Shown here: one piece after another, positions 18,956 through 27,503 of the stretch
Layout: each line of letters begins with the position of its first letter
How positions within the stretch are numbered: position 1 is the first letter of the stretch
NCBI GenBank assembly: GCA_022844205.1
Contig: JALHMF010000010.1
Span: 84,192 to 116,933, forward strand
Direction of reading: 5' to 3'
Source: Xanthobacteraceae bacterium
GTDB taxonomy: Bacteria; Pseudomonadota; Alphaproteobacteria; Rhizobiales; Xanthobacteraceae
DNA length: 32,742 bases
Notes under the pieces: generated by a model
Seen by the model: the letters and a program-made list of their open reading frames with translations, nothing else
The model's database searches: none
What the model was told of the DNA's origin: nothing
Translations under genes and position numbers: made by a program

Positions 18956-19465
18956 TCAGCTCCGCAAACGCATTGCAATCTTGCGCCCGATTGCCTCCGG
19001 AGCGGGCAGCACCGAGTGGGCCGCTTTCATCGCGGCTAGTCCCGTGAGGATGTCGTCGGGAAAGGGGGCTACGCGGCGCGTGCCCATGTCCATGTGCAGC
19101 GCCAGTTGCTCCGATGTCGCCGATATCCAGGCTTCCGTCGCGTGGCAAAGCTCGGCGAAGAAATGGATGCGCTTCTCGTCGTAATCGATCAGGTGGATCG
19201 TGGTGCGCACCGGGGTAAGCACCGGCAGTTCGCGCAAATAGCGGACATGGATCTCGGCGGTAAAAAACGAGCCATTCCGCTCCTTCACGTAGTCCGGGCC
19301 GAGCCCGCACAGCGCGAAGGCCTCGTCGACCGCGCGGTCGATCAGGAGGTTGTAATAGGCCATGTTCAGGTGGCCGTTGTAATCGATCCAGCCGGGCTCG
19401 ACCGTCATCACCGACGACACGAACGGTGCGAAGAACATCGGCGGGTGCTGGATCGCGCGGCTCAT
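18956..19465 (-). CDS. Hotdog-fold acyl-CoA thioesterase family protein
   Basis: The 169-aa protein is a 4HBT-like hotdog thioesterase. It contains the signature VEPGWIDYNGHLNMAYYNLLIDRAVDEAF near residues 22-50, where the Asp/Asn/Gly-His segment begins the central hotdog helix. It also has the strands FTAEIHVRYLRELPVLTPVRTTIHLIDYDEKRIHFFAELCH. Members of this group hydrolyse acyl-CoA or related thioesters; the substrate cannot be read from sequence. It is divergent from the FAD-linked dehydrogenase across a 99-bp gap, so the two may share regulation. Confidence 0.82.
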   Translation of the reverse strand: MSRAIQHPPMFFAPFVSSVMTVEPGWIDYNGHLNMAYYNLLIDRAVDEAFALCGLGPDYVKERNGSFFTAEIHVRYLRELPVLTPVRTTIHLIDYDEKRIHFFAELCHATEAWISATSEQLALHMDMGTRRVAPFPDDILTGLAAMKAAHSVLPAPEAIGRKIAMRLRS

Positions 19466-19506
19466 GGAGTAATGATGCCTTCTGCGGGCAGGGCGGGCAA
19501 TCGGGC

Positions 19507-19536
19507 CTGACGGGCCGGACCGGCATTTGCTATGCT
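19507..19536 (+). promoter_or_regulatory. Possible sigma70-type promoter of the FAD-linked dehydrogenase
   Basis: CTGACG (19507-19512) and TATGCT (19531-19536) are separated by 18 bp, with four of six matches each to the -35 and -10 consensus. They lie 28 bp upstream of the ATG at 19565 in the divergent gap with the thioesterase gene. This is assigned by eye only. Confidence 0.35.
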
Positions 19537-19564
19537 TGGGTCGGTGGTTTCACGGAGCGAGCGA

Positions 19565-20971
19565 ATGGCGATCAGTGCTGTGAAAAGGACCGAGCCGAAA
19601 GCGGTCGAGCAGGCGATCAGGGCACTGCAAGCGCAACTCGGCAACAAGGTCGTCACTTCCGATGCCGTCCGCGCCCAGCACGGGCACACAACCACCTGGA
19701 TTCCGAACCAGCCGCCGGATGCGGTGGTCTATGCGGCGAATACCAAGGACGTGCAGACGGTGGTCGGCATCTGCGCCGAGGCCCGCGTGCCGGTGATCCC
19801 GTTCGGCACCGGCACCTCACTGGAAGGTCATGTGAATGCGCCGCTCGGCGGCATCTGCATCGATCTCAAGGACATGAACCGGATTCTCGCCGTGCATCCG
19901 GAAGACCTCGACTGCGTGATCGAGCCGGGTGTCACGCGCAAATTCCTGAACGAGAGCCTGCGCGACCAGGGCATGTTCTTTCCGCTCGATCCGGGCGCCG
20001 ACGCTTCGCTCGGCGGCATGGCTTCCACGCGTGCCTCCGGCACCAACGCCGTGCGCTACGGCACGATGAAAGACAATGTGCTGGCGCTGAAGGCGGTGCT
20101 CGCGAACGGCGAGATCGTCACAACAGGGCGGCGCGCGAAGAAATCCGCCGCCGGTTACGATCTCACACGGCTCTTCGTCGGTGCCGAAGGCACGCTCGGG
20201 GTCATCACCGAGCTGACGCTGAAACTTTATGGAATTCCGGAAGCGATTTCGGCGGCGGTCTGCCCGTTTCCTTCGGTCGAGGCCGCCTGCAACGCGACGA
20301 TCATGACGATTCAGACGGGGATTCCGGTTGCGCGCATCGAATTGCTCGATGCGTTGCAGGTGAAAGCTTCGAACGCCTATTCCAAACTCACTCTGAAAGA
20401 AACGCCCACGCTCTTCCTCGAATTTCATGGCTCCGCGGCCGGCGTGAAAGAGCAGGCGGAAAGTTTTGGCGAGATCGCGAAGGAATTCGGCGGCGGCCCT
20501 TCTGAGTGGACGACGAAGCCTGAGGAGCGCACGAAACTCTGGCAGGCGCGGCACGATGCCTATTGGGCCTGTTCTCGCCTGCGTGAAGGCGCGCGCCCGC
20601 TGGCCACCGATGTCTGCGTTCCGATCTCGCGGCTCGCCGAATGCGTGGTTGAGACGCAGGCGGACATCGCCGAGATGAAACTGATCGCGCCCATTGTCGG
20701 CCATGTGGGCGACGGCAACTTTCACGTCTCCATTATAGTCGATGCCGAAGACAAGGCCGAGATGGAAACGGTAAAAAAGTTTCTCGACCGGCTCGCGAAG
20801 CGCGCGCTCTCGATGGAAGGCACCTGCACGGGCGAACATGGCGTGGGGCAGGGCAAGATGAAGTATCTTGCCACCGAGCTTGGCGAGCCTGCCCTCGATG
20901 TGATGCGTTCGGTGAAGCGCGCACTCGATCCCGATAACCTGATGAATCCGGGGAAGATCGTCGCCCTTTAG
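19565..20971 (+). CDS. FAD-linked D-lactate/glycolate-type dehydrogenase
   Basis: This flavoprotein belongs to the GlcD/LDHD family and oxidises a 2-hydroxy acid, probably D-lactate, passing electrons to a cytochrome or quinone. From the ATG at 19565 it has 468 aa. The FAD-binding type 4 (VAO) domain contains VPVIPFGTGTSLEGHVNAP, GVTRKFLNESLRDQGMFFP, and DPGADASLGGMASTRASGTNAVRYG. The FAD-oxidase C-terminal domain has VGHVGDGNFHVSI and EGTCTGEHGVGQGKMKYL, and the protein ends LDPDNLMNPGKIVAL. The start is chosen over 19532 because GGAG lies 7 nt upstream. No GlcE/GlcF partners follow, which favours an LDHD-type single-subunit enzyme over glycolate oxidase. Confidence 0.9.
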   Translation: MAISAVKRTEPKAVEQAIRALQAQLGNKVVTSDAVRAQHGHTTTWIPNQPPDAVVYAANTKDVQTVVGICAEARVPVIPFGTGTSLEGHVNAPLGGICIDLKDMNRILAVHPEDLDCVIEPGVTRKFLNESLRDQGMFFPLDPGADASLGGMASTRASGTNAVRYGTMKDNVLALKAVLANGEIVTTGRRAKKSAAGYDLTRLFVGAEGTLGVITELTLKLYGIPEAISAAVCPFPSVEAACNATIMTIQTGIPVARIELLDALQVKASNAYSKLTLKETPTLFLEFHGSAAGVKEQAESFGEIAKEFGGGPSEWTTKPEERTKLWQARHDAYWACSRLREGARPLATDVCVPISRLAECVVETQADIAEMKLIAPIVGHVGDGNFHVSIIVDAEDKAEMETVKKFLDRLAKRALSMEGTCTGEHGVGQGKMKYLATELGEPALDVMRSVKRALDPDNLMNPGKIVAL

Positions 20972-21013
20972 CGGGCCACATTGCGGCCCTGTTCGCACTG
21001 GATGGACTGAGAC

Positions 21014-24000
21014 GTGCAACACGGCCTCCTCGCGCTCGCCCTAGCCCTGATCGCCGCGATCGTCGCGGCGCTGTTCGCGCCGGCCTATGTGAACTGGAAC
21101 GACTGGCGCGCGACCTTCGAGCAGCAAGCGAGCGGGCTTGCCGGCACGACGGTACGAATTCAGGGACCGATCGAGGCGACGATCCTTCCGACGCCCGCCT
21201 TTGTCTTGCGCGACGTCCGCATCGGCGACCCGGAAAAATCCACCGGCATTCAGGCGAGTGAAGTGCGCGGTACGCTGTCTCTAGGCGCGCTGTTGCGCGG
21301 TGCGTTCGAGGCGGAAGAATTCGTCTTACAGCGTCCGGCGATCCGCCTTGCGGTGGAGCAGGGCGGCCGCATCCTGTTGCCGGAGGGCGGGAGCAAGGCG
21401 CCGGATGCGCTTGCGATCGCACGTTTCACGATCGAGAACGGCTCGCTCACGCTCGACGACCGCGCGGGCGGGGCTCTGACCTTCTTCGATGCGGTTAGCG
21501 CCAGCGGCGAGATGCGTTCGCGCGCGGGCCCGATGAAGCTCGACGCAAGTATGCGGCTCGACGGGCGGCGGTGGAATCTGCGCGCATCCACCGGCCTGTT
21601 CGGCGTGGACGGTTCGGCCCGTGCGCGGATTCTCGCCGAACGCCCGGATGATGGCGCCTCGCTCGATGCGGACGGTTTTCTCGCCTTCACGGGTGCCGTG
21701 CCGCGCTTCAATGGAAAACTCAGTCTCGCCCATGCCAAGGGTGCAGGTCTGCCGTGGCGTGTTGCCGCCAGTGCGAGTGCGAACGGCGATCTCGTTGCGC
21801 TTGAGACCATGGAGCTGACGCTCGGTGCGGGCGAGATGCCGCTCGAATTTTCCGGCAACCTGCAATTCGTTCCGCGCCGGGGTGGGAAGATTGAAGGAAC
21901 GCTGGCGGCCAAACGGCTCGATTTCGACCGCGCGCTTGGGACGGAAACCGGGAACGGGCTTGCGGCACTCTTCACAAAATTGCGGGAGACGGTGGGCCGT
22001 GCGGGCGAACTGCCGCTGCGCGGGCGGGTTGGAATTTCAGTCGATCTCCTGATCGCCAACGCGGCTCAAGTCCGCGAATTGCGCGGCGAGATCGGATTGC
22101 GCGATGGTTTTGCAGGGATCGAGAACCTCGAAGCGAAACTGCCGGGCCGCGCCTTGCTGCGTGCATCCGGTACAGGCGCGGCGTGGGGATATTTCGCGGG
22201 CGATGTGCTGTTGGAAGCGGAAGACCCGGGCGCGCTTGTGCGCTGGGCGCTCGGGCCGGAAAAGGCGGCTACGCTCGAGGATGCGGGTACGCTGCGTATA
22301 GCAGGAAAGGCCGACTGGTCCGCGGAATCAATGGCGGCGGAGCGTCTCGACTTCGCGCTCGGTGAAGCAAATCTTGGTGGAAGCGTTTCGTTCACGCAGA
22401 AAGCAGGTGCGCGGAGCACGCTGAAAACCGCGCTGAATTCCACTGGCGTCGATCTCGATCTTCTGCGTCCGCTCGCGGAATTGCTATGGAGCGGATCGAA
22501 AGATGCCGATGTATCGTTCGGCTTTCAGGGCCGTGCGATGCGGCTCTTCGGCAAGGAATTGAGGGGCGCGGATGTATCGCTTGCGCGCAGCGCAGACGGC
22601 GTTTCGTTCGAGCGTCTGGTCATCGAGAATTTCGACGGGCTTTCAGGCAAGGCGAGCGGCAAGCTGGCGGACGGGGGAGGACGCATTGCCTTCGATCTGG
22701 AAGCAGCGAGGCCGGGCGGCATTGCCGTGCTGGCAGGCGAGTTCGGCGGCGTGGATGTTCGCGCTGTCGTGGAAAAAATCCTCGGCAAGGGCTTGCCGCT
22801 GAAACTGTCCGGGATTGCAACGGGCGAAGGCGCGAAAAACATTTCTCTTGAAGCCAAAGGCAGGCTTGCCGATGTGGCGGTGAACGTGAACCTGCGGGCC
22901 GACCGGGAAACCGGAGCGGTCGGCCAGACCCGCGTTACGCTGGAAGCCACCGAGGCGGGAAAATTGCTGGCACTCTTTGGTATCTCGCCCGGGCCGCCGG
23001 CGCCTGGCGACGGGCGTCTAGAGATTGTGCTTGGTGCGGCGAAATCCGCTGTATTTCCGTTGCAGGCGAATTTATCGGTGCCCGGCGCCGATCTTTCGGC
23101 CAGCGGCGAAATCCAAAATAAAAGCGGCCGGCTGGAGCCCCGGCTCGATCTCAAGCTCGATGCAAGCGACCTTCGTCCCGCATTGGCCGCGGCCATGCGT
23201 GCGAGCGTTGAGGCGCTTGCAGCGAAGGGGACCTCGAAACTCACGCGTTCCGGCGATGCGATGGCGTTTGAGAATCTCGCACTCGAGATCGGTAAAACGC
23301 GTGCGAGCGGCAGTCTGATGCTGCAAGGAATCGAGCAGCCTACGCTTGCAGGCAAACTTTCCCTCGACCGTCTGGAGCTGGGCGATTTGCTGGCGCTTGC
23401 CGTAGGAAGTTCGGGCGATGCAAAATCGTTCTGGCCAAGCGCAAAGCTCGGTGCTGCACCGCTTGCGGGCGCGTCGGGAGCGCTCGATCTGGAAATCGCA
23501 GCCCTCGGCCTGACCGGCGCGCAGGTGGCGACGGCGGCAAAGTTCAAGCTGAAGCTCGGCCACGAAATCGAACTTGCCGATTTCAGCGCGGATTTCGCCG
23601 GGGGCAAACTTTCCGGCAATGGGAAAATCGCGCGCGGAGAGACGATCTCGTTCGACGGGCGCGCATCGCTCACCGGGTTCGAAGCGGCACGGGTGCTGGT
23701 TCCCGGCACCTGGAAGGCGAATGCACGCGGCAAGGGCAATCTCACGCTGATGCTTTCCGGAAGCGGTGTGACACCCGCCGCGTTGGCCTCCCGCCTCTCG
23801 GGGCAGGGAACGCTGGTGCTGGAAAATCTTGAAATCGACGAACTCGATCCGCTTTCCATCGCCACGGTCGTTTCGGCGGCGGAGAAATTCATGCCCAAGG
23901 ACGAGAGCGCCCTGATTGTGGGGGTGAACAAGATGCTCGCGCGGGCCCCGCTGAAAGTGGCGAAACTGCAAGCGCCGCTCGTTGCAGCCTCCGGACTGCT

Positions 24001-24286
24001 GCGGACCGGCAAGGCGATTGCGAAGACCGGTGAAGTTGAAGTCGAGGCGGAGGCGAGTTTCGATTTCGCGCGCCTGCAAGTGGATGGCACGATTGAACTG
24101 GAGACCGCGGGACTTTCGACCGCGCGCCCGGGCCTGACCGTTCGCTGGCGCGGGCCGGCGGGCGCGCCGGTGCGTACCGTGGATGTTTCCGCGCTTTCGA
24201 CGGCGATCAACCTGCGCGCGATGGAGCGGGAAACCAAACGGCTGGAACAGCGCGACCGCACGGAATTGGTCCCGCGGCGGCCGTAA
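21014..24286 (+). CDS. AsmA-family envelope protein
   Basis: This 1090-aa protein begins at a GTG with an N-terminal membrane anchor (LLALALALIAAIVAALFAPAYV, about residues 5-26). It continues NWNDWRATFEQQASGLAGTTVRIQGPIEATILPTPAFVLRDVRIG, the AsmA start pattern. The body is a long run of beta-strand-rich repeats (for example FSADFAGGKLSGNGKI) expected to form a periplasmic groove, as in the AsmA/TamB/YhdP group that moves lipids between membranes. The conserved AsmA C-terminal block is visible at GNLTLMLSGSGVTPAALASRLSGQGTL. The size is typical of rhizobial members. It follows the dehydrogenase by 42 nt on the same strand. Confidence 0.88.
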   Translation: MQHGLLALALALIAAIVAALFAPAYVNWNDWRATFEQQASGLAGTTVRIQGPIEATILPTPAFVLRDVRIGDPEKSTGIQASEVRGTLSLGALLRGAFEAEEFVLQRPAIRLAVEQGGRILLPEGGSKAPDALAIARFTIENGSLTLDDRAGGALTFFDAVSASGEMRSRAGPMKLDASMRLDGRRWNLRASTGLFGVDGSARARILAERPDDGASLDADGFLAFTGAVPRFNGKLSLAHAKGAGLPWRVAASASANGDLVALETMELTLGAGEMPLEFSGNLQFVPRRGGKIEGTLAAKRLDFDRALGTETGNGLAALFTKLRETVGRAGELPLRGRVGISVDLLIANAAQVRELRGEIGLRDGFAGIENLEAKLPGRALLRASGTGAAWGYFAGDVLLEAEDPGALVRWALGPEKAATLEDAGTLRIAGKADWSAESMAAERLDFALGEANLGGSVSFTQKAGARSTLKTALNSTGVDLDLLRPLAELLWSGSKDADVSFGFQGRAMRLFGKELRGADVSLARSADGVSFERLVIENFDGLSGKASGKLADGGGRIAFDLEAARPGGIAVLAGEFGGVDVRAVVEKILGKGLPLKLSGIATGEGAKNISLEAKGRLADVAVNVNLRADRETGAVGQTRVTLEATEAGKLLALFGISPGPPAPGDGRLEIVLGAAKSAVFPLQANLSVPGADLSASGEIQNKSGRLEPRLDLKLDASDLRPALAAAMRASVEALAAKGTSKLTRSGDAMAFENLALEIGKTRASGSLMLQGIEQPTLAGKLSLDRLELGDLLALAVGSSGDAKSFWPSAKLGAAPLAGASGALDLEIAALGLTGAQVATAAKFKLKLGHEIELADFSADFAGGKLSGNGKIARGETISFDGRASLTGFEAARVLVPGTWKANARGKGNLTLMLSGSGVTPAALASRLSGQGTLVLENLEIDELDPLSIATVVSAAEKFMPKDESALIVGVNKMLARAPLKVAKLQAPLVAASGLLRTGKAIAKTGEVEVEAEASFDFARLQVDGTIELETAGLSTARPGLTVRWRGPAGAPVRTVDVSALSTAINLRAMERETKRLEQRDRTELVPRRP

Positions 24287-24382
24287 TCGTTTTAGTCATG
24301 CCCGGCCTTGTACAGGGCTTGGGAAGGCAATGCTTAATTGCCAGGAAAGCCCAGCGTTGACATTTTTTAGGAACCGTACGGT

Positions 24383-24892
24383 TCAGCGCCGCTCCAGCGT
24401 GACGATCGAATAGGCGTGTTCGTCGTTTGGCCCGCGCAGCGGTCCTTCGCGGCGAAGCTCGCGCCATTGTTCGCGCGCGTAGGCGGGAAACGTTACATCG
24501 CCCTCGGGCCGGGCATGGACTTCGGTGAGTTCGATGCGGTCGGCGCGCGGCAGCGTCTCCGCAAATATAGCCGAGCCGCCGATTACGGCGATCTCGCGCG
24601 CGCCGGAATGTTCTGCTTCCTTGGCCGCAATGTCGAGGGCCGCATCGAGACTTGCGGCGATCAGCACGCCCTCGGCGCGATAGTTTTTGTCGCGCGTGAT
24701 CACGATGTTGGCGCGGCCGGGCAACGGGTTGCCGATCGATTCAAAAGTTTTCCGGCCCATCACGATGGGTTTGCCCATGGTCACGGCCTTGAAATGCTTG
24801 AGATCGTCGGGAATGCGCCACGGCAGATCGCCCTTGCGGCCGATCACGCCGTTTTCCGCGATGGCGACGACAAGGACGATCAGCGTCTTCAC
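24383..24892 (-). CDS. folA: Dihydrofolate reductase (type I)
   Basis: DHFR reduces dihydrofolate to tetrahydrofolate with NADPH. The 169-aa protein has the type I motifs VVAIAENGVIGRKGDLPWRIPDDLKHF (catalytic acid Asp29 in the DDLKHF stretch), TMGKPIVMGRKTFESIG and PGRANIVITR, and the late motif AVIGGSAIFAETLPRADRIELTEV. Its GTG start overlaps the sspB TGA (GTGA), indicating coupling. No thyA, the common partner, is seen here. A 14-bp palindrome covers the last base of the gene. Confidence 0.95.
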   Translation of the reverse strand: MKTLIVLVVAIAENGVIGRKGDLPWRIPDDLKHFKAVTMGKPIVMGRKTFESIGNPLPGRANIVITRDKNYRAEGVLIAASLDAALDIAAKEAEHSGAREIAVIGGSAIFAETLPRADRIELTEVHARPEGDVTFPAYAREQWRELRREGPLRGPNDEHAYSIVTLERR

Positions 24893-25512
24893 TTTTTGCG
24901 GAACTTGTCGAGGCTTACAACCTCGGCACTTGTGTTTTCCGCCGTGTTGTTTTCAGCGGCGGCCGCCGGTTTCGGGCGGGAAGCCGGTACTGAGGTGCGG
25001 GCGGGTTTTATGACTTCCGGTTCGGAGGCGGCACCGCGCGGCGTCGCGCGGGAAGACTTGCCGGCCGCCGGAGTGGCCTCGGTGTCCTGCGCTGAATCTT
25101 TTTCCAAAGCCTTCGCCTCGGTAGCGAGTTCGAACTGCAATCCGAACTGCACCGATGGATCGAAGAAGCCTTTGACCGCAGCATAAGGAACGCTGAGCCG
25201 CTCCGGTGTTCCGTTGAACGACACGCCGACAACGAAATGATCGTCGTGGACCGCAAGATCCCAGAACTGGTGCTGGAGCACGATCGTCATAGCCTCGGGA
25301 TATTTCCCGCGCAGCCGGTCGGAAATCTTCACGCCGTCAGCGCGCGTGTCGAACTCGATGAAAAAATGATGTTCGCCCGGCAGGCCCTTCGCCGCAACGT
25401 CGGCGAGGACTTTCTTCACGACGCCGCGGAGTGCGTCCTGAGCGAGCAGGTCGTAACGGATATGATCGACGGCCATTGCGAGAGTGAACCCGATTCCGCT
25501 CCGCTTCGCCAT
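24889..25512 (-). CDS. sspB: SspB-family ClpXP adaptor (alpha type)
   Basis: SspB tethers ssrA-tagged proteins to ClpX for degradation by ClpXP. The 207-aa protein has the substrate-binding domain of about 120 residues (AVDHIRYDLLAQDALRGVV, then LPGEHHFFIEFDT and VGVSFNGTPERLSVPYAAVKGFFDPSVQFGLQFE). A disordered Ala/Pro/Glu-rich linker follows, and a short C-terminal module EVVSLDKFRKK acts as the ClpX-binding tail in this group. It lies immediately downstream of ssrA on the same strand, the RNA whose tag it should recognise. It is translationally coupled to folA. Confidence 0.93.
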   Translation of the reverse strand: MAKRSGIGFTLAMAVDHIRYDLLAQDALRGVVKKVLADVAAKGLPGEHHFFIEFDTRADGVKISDRLRGKYPEAMTIVLQHQFWDLAVHDDHFVVGVSFNGTPERLSVPYAAVKGFFDPSVQFGLQFELATEAKALEKDSAQDTEATPAAGKSSRATPRGAASEPEVIKPARTSVPASRPKPAAAAENNTAENTSAEVVSLDKFRKK

Positions 25513-25529
25513 AGGCAGAAAATGAAAGT

Positions 25530-25555
25530 GGGGGCTTCTGTTGCCAGGTGCCCCC
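25530..25555 (-). terminator. Probable ssrA terminator
   Basis: On the minus strand GGGGGC (25555-25550) pairs with GCCCCC (25535-25530), with an inner CTG/CAG stem and a TTGC-type loop. It is followed by ACTTTCATTTTC. It sits just past the end of the tmRNA coding piece and upstream of sspB, so sspB would need its own promoter or read-through. Confidence 0.6.
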
Positions 25556-25862
25556 GGACCCCGCCTGAAAGTGCTAACCCCCAGGACTTAGTTTCGGTAT
25601 TTCAAACCGCTTACGCGGCCTGAGCAACCGGAGCGTAGTTGTCGTTTGCAACTATGCATGGCCCGATAACGACGGAACCATCCCGGGCAAAAGCCTCGTC
25701 TTTTACACCCTCGTCGATCCTGGTTCGCCCCCGCCGAAGCCCGGAAATTTTTCCGGGGAAATCCCGGCGAAATGCCGGGCTTTGGTGGAGGCGCCGGGTA
25801 CTGCCCCCGGGTCCGAATGGTTTATTGTGACGTGCGTTTATCGCCATAGCCGGATTGCTCCG
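25556..25862 (-). ncRNA. ssrA: Two-piece (circularly permuted) tmRNA
   Basis: tmRNA rescues stalled ribosomes and tags the nascent peptide for proteolysis. On the minus strand the acceptor piece comes first and ends GTACCCGGCGCCTCCACCA (CCA end at 25783). An intervening hairpin-rich segment of about 50 nt follows (25782-25733). The coding piece starts GGGGGCGAACC at 25732, and GGGGGCG pairs with CGCCTCC of the acceptor stem. The tag frame starts with GCA at 25649 and reads ANDNYAPVAQAA with stop TAA at 25611-25613, a clear alphaproteobacterial tag. The permuted order is as known for alphaproteobacteria. Outer ends are approximate: the 5' end is set from the promoter and the 3' end from the terminator. 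Confidence 0.93.
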
Positions 25863-25870
25863 GCAGGGTG

Positions 25871-25898
25871 AATATAGGCGAGAGGATGGGGCGATTAA
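25871..25898 (-). promoter_or_regulatory. Putative ssrA promoter
   Basis: On the minus strand TTAATC (25898-25893) and TATATT (25876-25871) are 16 bp apart. The -10 box is a good match and the -35 is weak. Transcription would start near 25862, just before the acceptor piece of the tmRNA. Confidence 0.45.
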
Positions 25899-25926
25899 AG
25901 GGCGCCGGGAAAAGCGCCGGGGGCAG

Positions 25927-26109
25927 TCACTTCCGCTGCTTTTGCTCTTTCATGTACTGACCGATGGCGGCGAGCGAAAACAGCACGGCCCCCGCGATAT
26001 AGAGCCAGAAGACGGGCTGCGGCGTTTCCGGTCCGCTCATGAAAGCGACGATGGCCGAAAGTCCAGCCGCCAGTGCGTAGCCTTTTACCAGTCCCAAGAA
26101 CGCCTCCAA
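25927..26109 (-). CDS. Small membrane protein, function unknown
   Basis: The 60-aa product has two hydrophobic helices (GYALAAGLSAIVAFMSG and PVFWLYIAGAVLFSLAAIG) joined by a short Pro-rich turn, with a basic, hydrophilic end (QYMKEQKQRK). I do not recognise a family. It sits between the DUF2336 gene and ssrA on the same strand. The upstream segment carries CCGCTAAA/TTTAGCGG arms (about 26112-26142) that could form the terminator of the DUF2336 gene. Composition and position support a real gene, but no homology can be claimed. Confidence 0.65.
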   Translation of the reverse strand: MEAFLGLVKGYALAAGLSAIVAFMSGPETPQPVFWLYIAGAVLFSLAAIGQYMKEQKQRK

Positions 26110-26111
26110 AA

Positions 26112-26144
26112 CCCGCTAAACGATGACGGCTACTTTAGCGGGTT
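26112..26144 (-). terminator. Hairpin between DUF2336 gene and small membrane gene
   Basis: The arms AACCCGCTAAA (about 26109-26119) and TTTAGCGGGTT (about 26134-26144) are inverted repeats of 11 bp enclosing CGATGACGGCTAC. The stem lies 20 nt past the DUF2336 stop. It may terminate that gene, though a U-run on the minus strand is poor. Confidence 0.5.
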
Positions 26145-26163
26145 TCCGGATGGCGTGAAGATG

Positions 26164-27321
26164 TCAGGCCGCGCCCTTCAAGAGCGGCGCTTCGGGCTGC
26201 AACGGCGGCGCGTCCGAAATTTCACTGGTCTCGACAACACCGCCCAGGCGCCGTTCGGCATAGTAGCGCAGCACACGCTGGGCCGAATCGATGCTGAGTT
26301 TTTCGTAATTTTCGAGCGTGCGTTCGAGATCGTGCGCGGACATGCCGCGCTCGGCGACTTTCATCAGCAGTAACGATTTCACCGTAAAGCGCGAGCAGCC
26401 GGCGGCCTTGGCCAGCACGAGCACGACTTCCGGATTCTTGTCCACCAGTGCCCGCTCCACGAGATCGATGGGCACCTTGCCGAGGAGTGCCAGATTCGCG
26501 GCGGTCTTGTCGAACTGCTCGGCATTCGCAGCGGTGTGAATGTCCGTCTCGCTCAGCTGCTGCGTCGTGTAGCGCCGCTTGGCGGCGGCTTTCACGCGCG
26601 CGAACGTCTTCGACGCTTCGCGCAGGTCGCTGCCAACCTTCTCCGCAATGTCGGTGACGGCGTTCTGCACCATCGTGACGGATTGCGGATTCGCCGCCGA
26701 AAGCCGCTCGCGCACCGTGGCGGATGCGGCCTGCAGCAGTTTGAGAAAATGGTGCCGCGGAATGTCCGCGCGCAGACCGACGATCTCGGCAAGGGCCTGG
26801 TCGTCGCCCGCGCGCTTCACCAGTTTGCGGAAACCCTTGTCGGAAAATTCCGCGCCTGCGTTGCGAGCGACCGAATGCACCACGCGGCGGTCACCGCGCT
26901 CGACGAGAATGTCGGTGACATTCTCGCCGAGCTTACGGCGCTGGGAGATTGCGAAAAGATGGAGCTGGCTTTGGGTGCTTGCGGATTTGATAAGGTCGGG
27001 CTCGGTGACGCGCTCGGAATGGGCGAGCATCGGGGCCGCGACCTCGATAGAGCTGTCGAGTGCGAGCGAACTCACGGTACGCAGCGGGGCATCGGCGACA
27101 TTGGATAGCCGGCGCGACAGCTCCGCGCGGACCGCGTTTTCGAGCTTGGAGGAAAGCCGTACCAGCACCTCGTCGAACACACCGACCTGCTGCTCGTTGT
27201 AACGCCCCGAGCCCGCCAGGAACAGGTCGGTCACGCGGCGGAGCGAGTTCAGGCGCTGCTTTACGCTGCCGGATGCGATCGAATGTTCGACCTCAACAAT
27301 CAGGGAGGCAGGCTGGGACAT
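26164..27321 (-). CDS. DUF2336 domain protein
   Basis: The 385-aa product starts MSQPASLIVEVEHSIASGSVKQRLNSLRRVTDLFLAG, the usual opening of DUF2336 proteins, which are common in Rhizobiales and largely uncharacterised. The rest is almost entirely helical with HEAT-like spacing (for example LALDSSIEVAAPMLAHSERV, VVHSVARNAGAEFSDKGFRKLVKRAG, VERALVDKNPEVVLVLAKAAG). The ATG at 27321 is chosen over 27345 because AGGA sits 7 nt upstream and the N-terminus matches relatives. It is likely soluble and a scaffold-type fold. It is divergent from ggt across a 180-bp AT-rich region. Confidence 0.86.
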   Translation of the reverse strand: MSQPASLIVEVEHSIASGSVKQRLNSLRRVTDLFLAGSGRYNEQQVGVFDEVLVRLSSKLENAVRAELSRRLSNVADAPLRTVSSLALDSSIEVAAPMLAHSERVTEPDLIKSASTQSQLHLFAISQRRKLGENVTDILVERGDRRVVHSVARNAGAEFSDKGFRKLVKRAGDDQALAEIVGLRADIPRHHFLKLLQAASATVRERLSAANPQSVTMVQNAVTDIAEKVGSDLREASKTFARVKAAAKRRYTTQQLSETDIHTAANAEQFDKTAANLALLGKVPIDLVERALVDKNPEVVLVLAKAAGCSRFTVKSLLLMKVAERGMSAHDLERTLENYEKLSIDSAQRVLRYYAERRLGGVVETSEISDAPPLQPEAPLLKGAA

Positions 27322-27503
27322 CACGCAATCCTTACCGGCAATCATTCAATCTCTATTGGCAGGGGACACTGTAGCGGGCATGTGTGAAAAATTGCTCCAA
27401 GGTTCGATAGGAGACTGAATCAAAATTGTGAAAAATTTGAACGATCCCGAATGCTGACGCATTGTGCTGTTGCATTGACTTTCCCGCCTTCCCGGAACGC
27501 CTG
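27322..27503. promoter_or_regulatory. Divergent regulatory region with 11-bp direct repeats
   Basis: This AT-rich gap lies between the divergent DUF2336 and ggt genes. TGTGAAAAATT occurs twice on the plus strand, at 27383-27393 and 27427-27437, exactly 44 bp apart (about four helical turns). The spacing suits a regulator binding both sites on one face of the helix. No promoter boxes are assigned. Confidence 0.4.

Noticed and set aside
24296-24325. GTCATGCCCGGCCTTGTACAG as another REP copy
   Set aside because: Only one degenerate half-unit is present with a 4-bp stem; at best a remnant.
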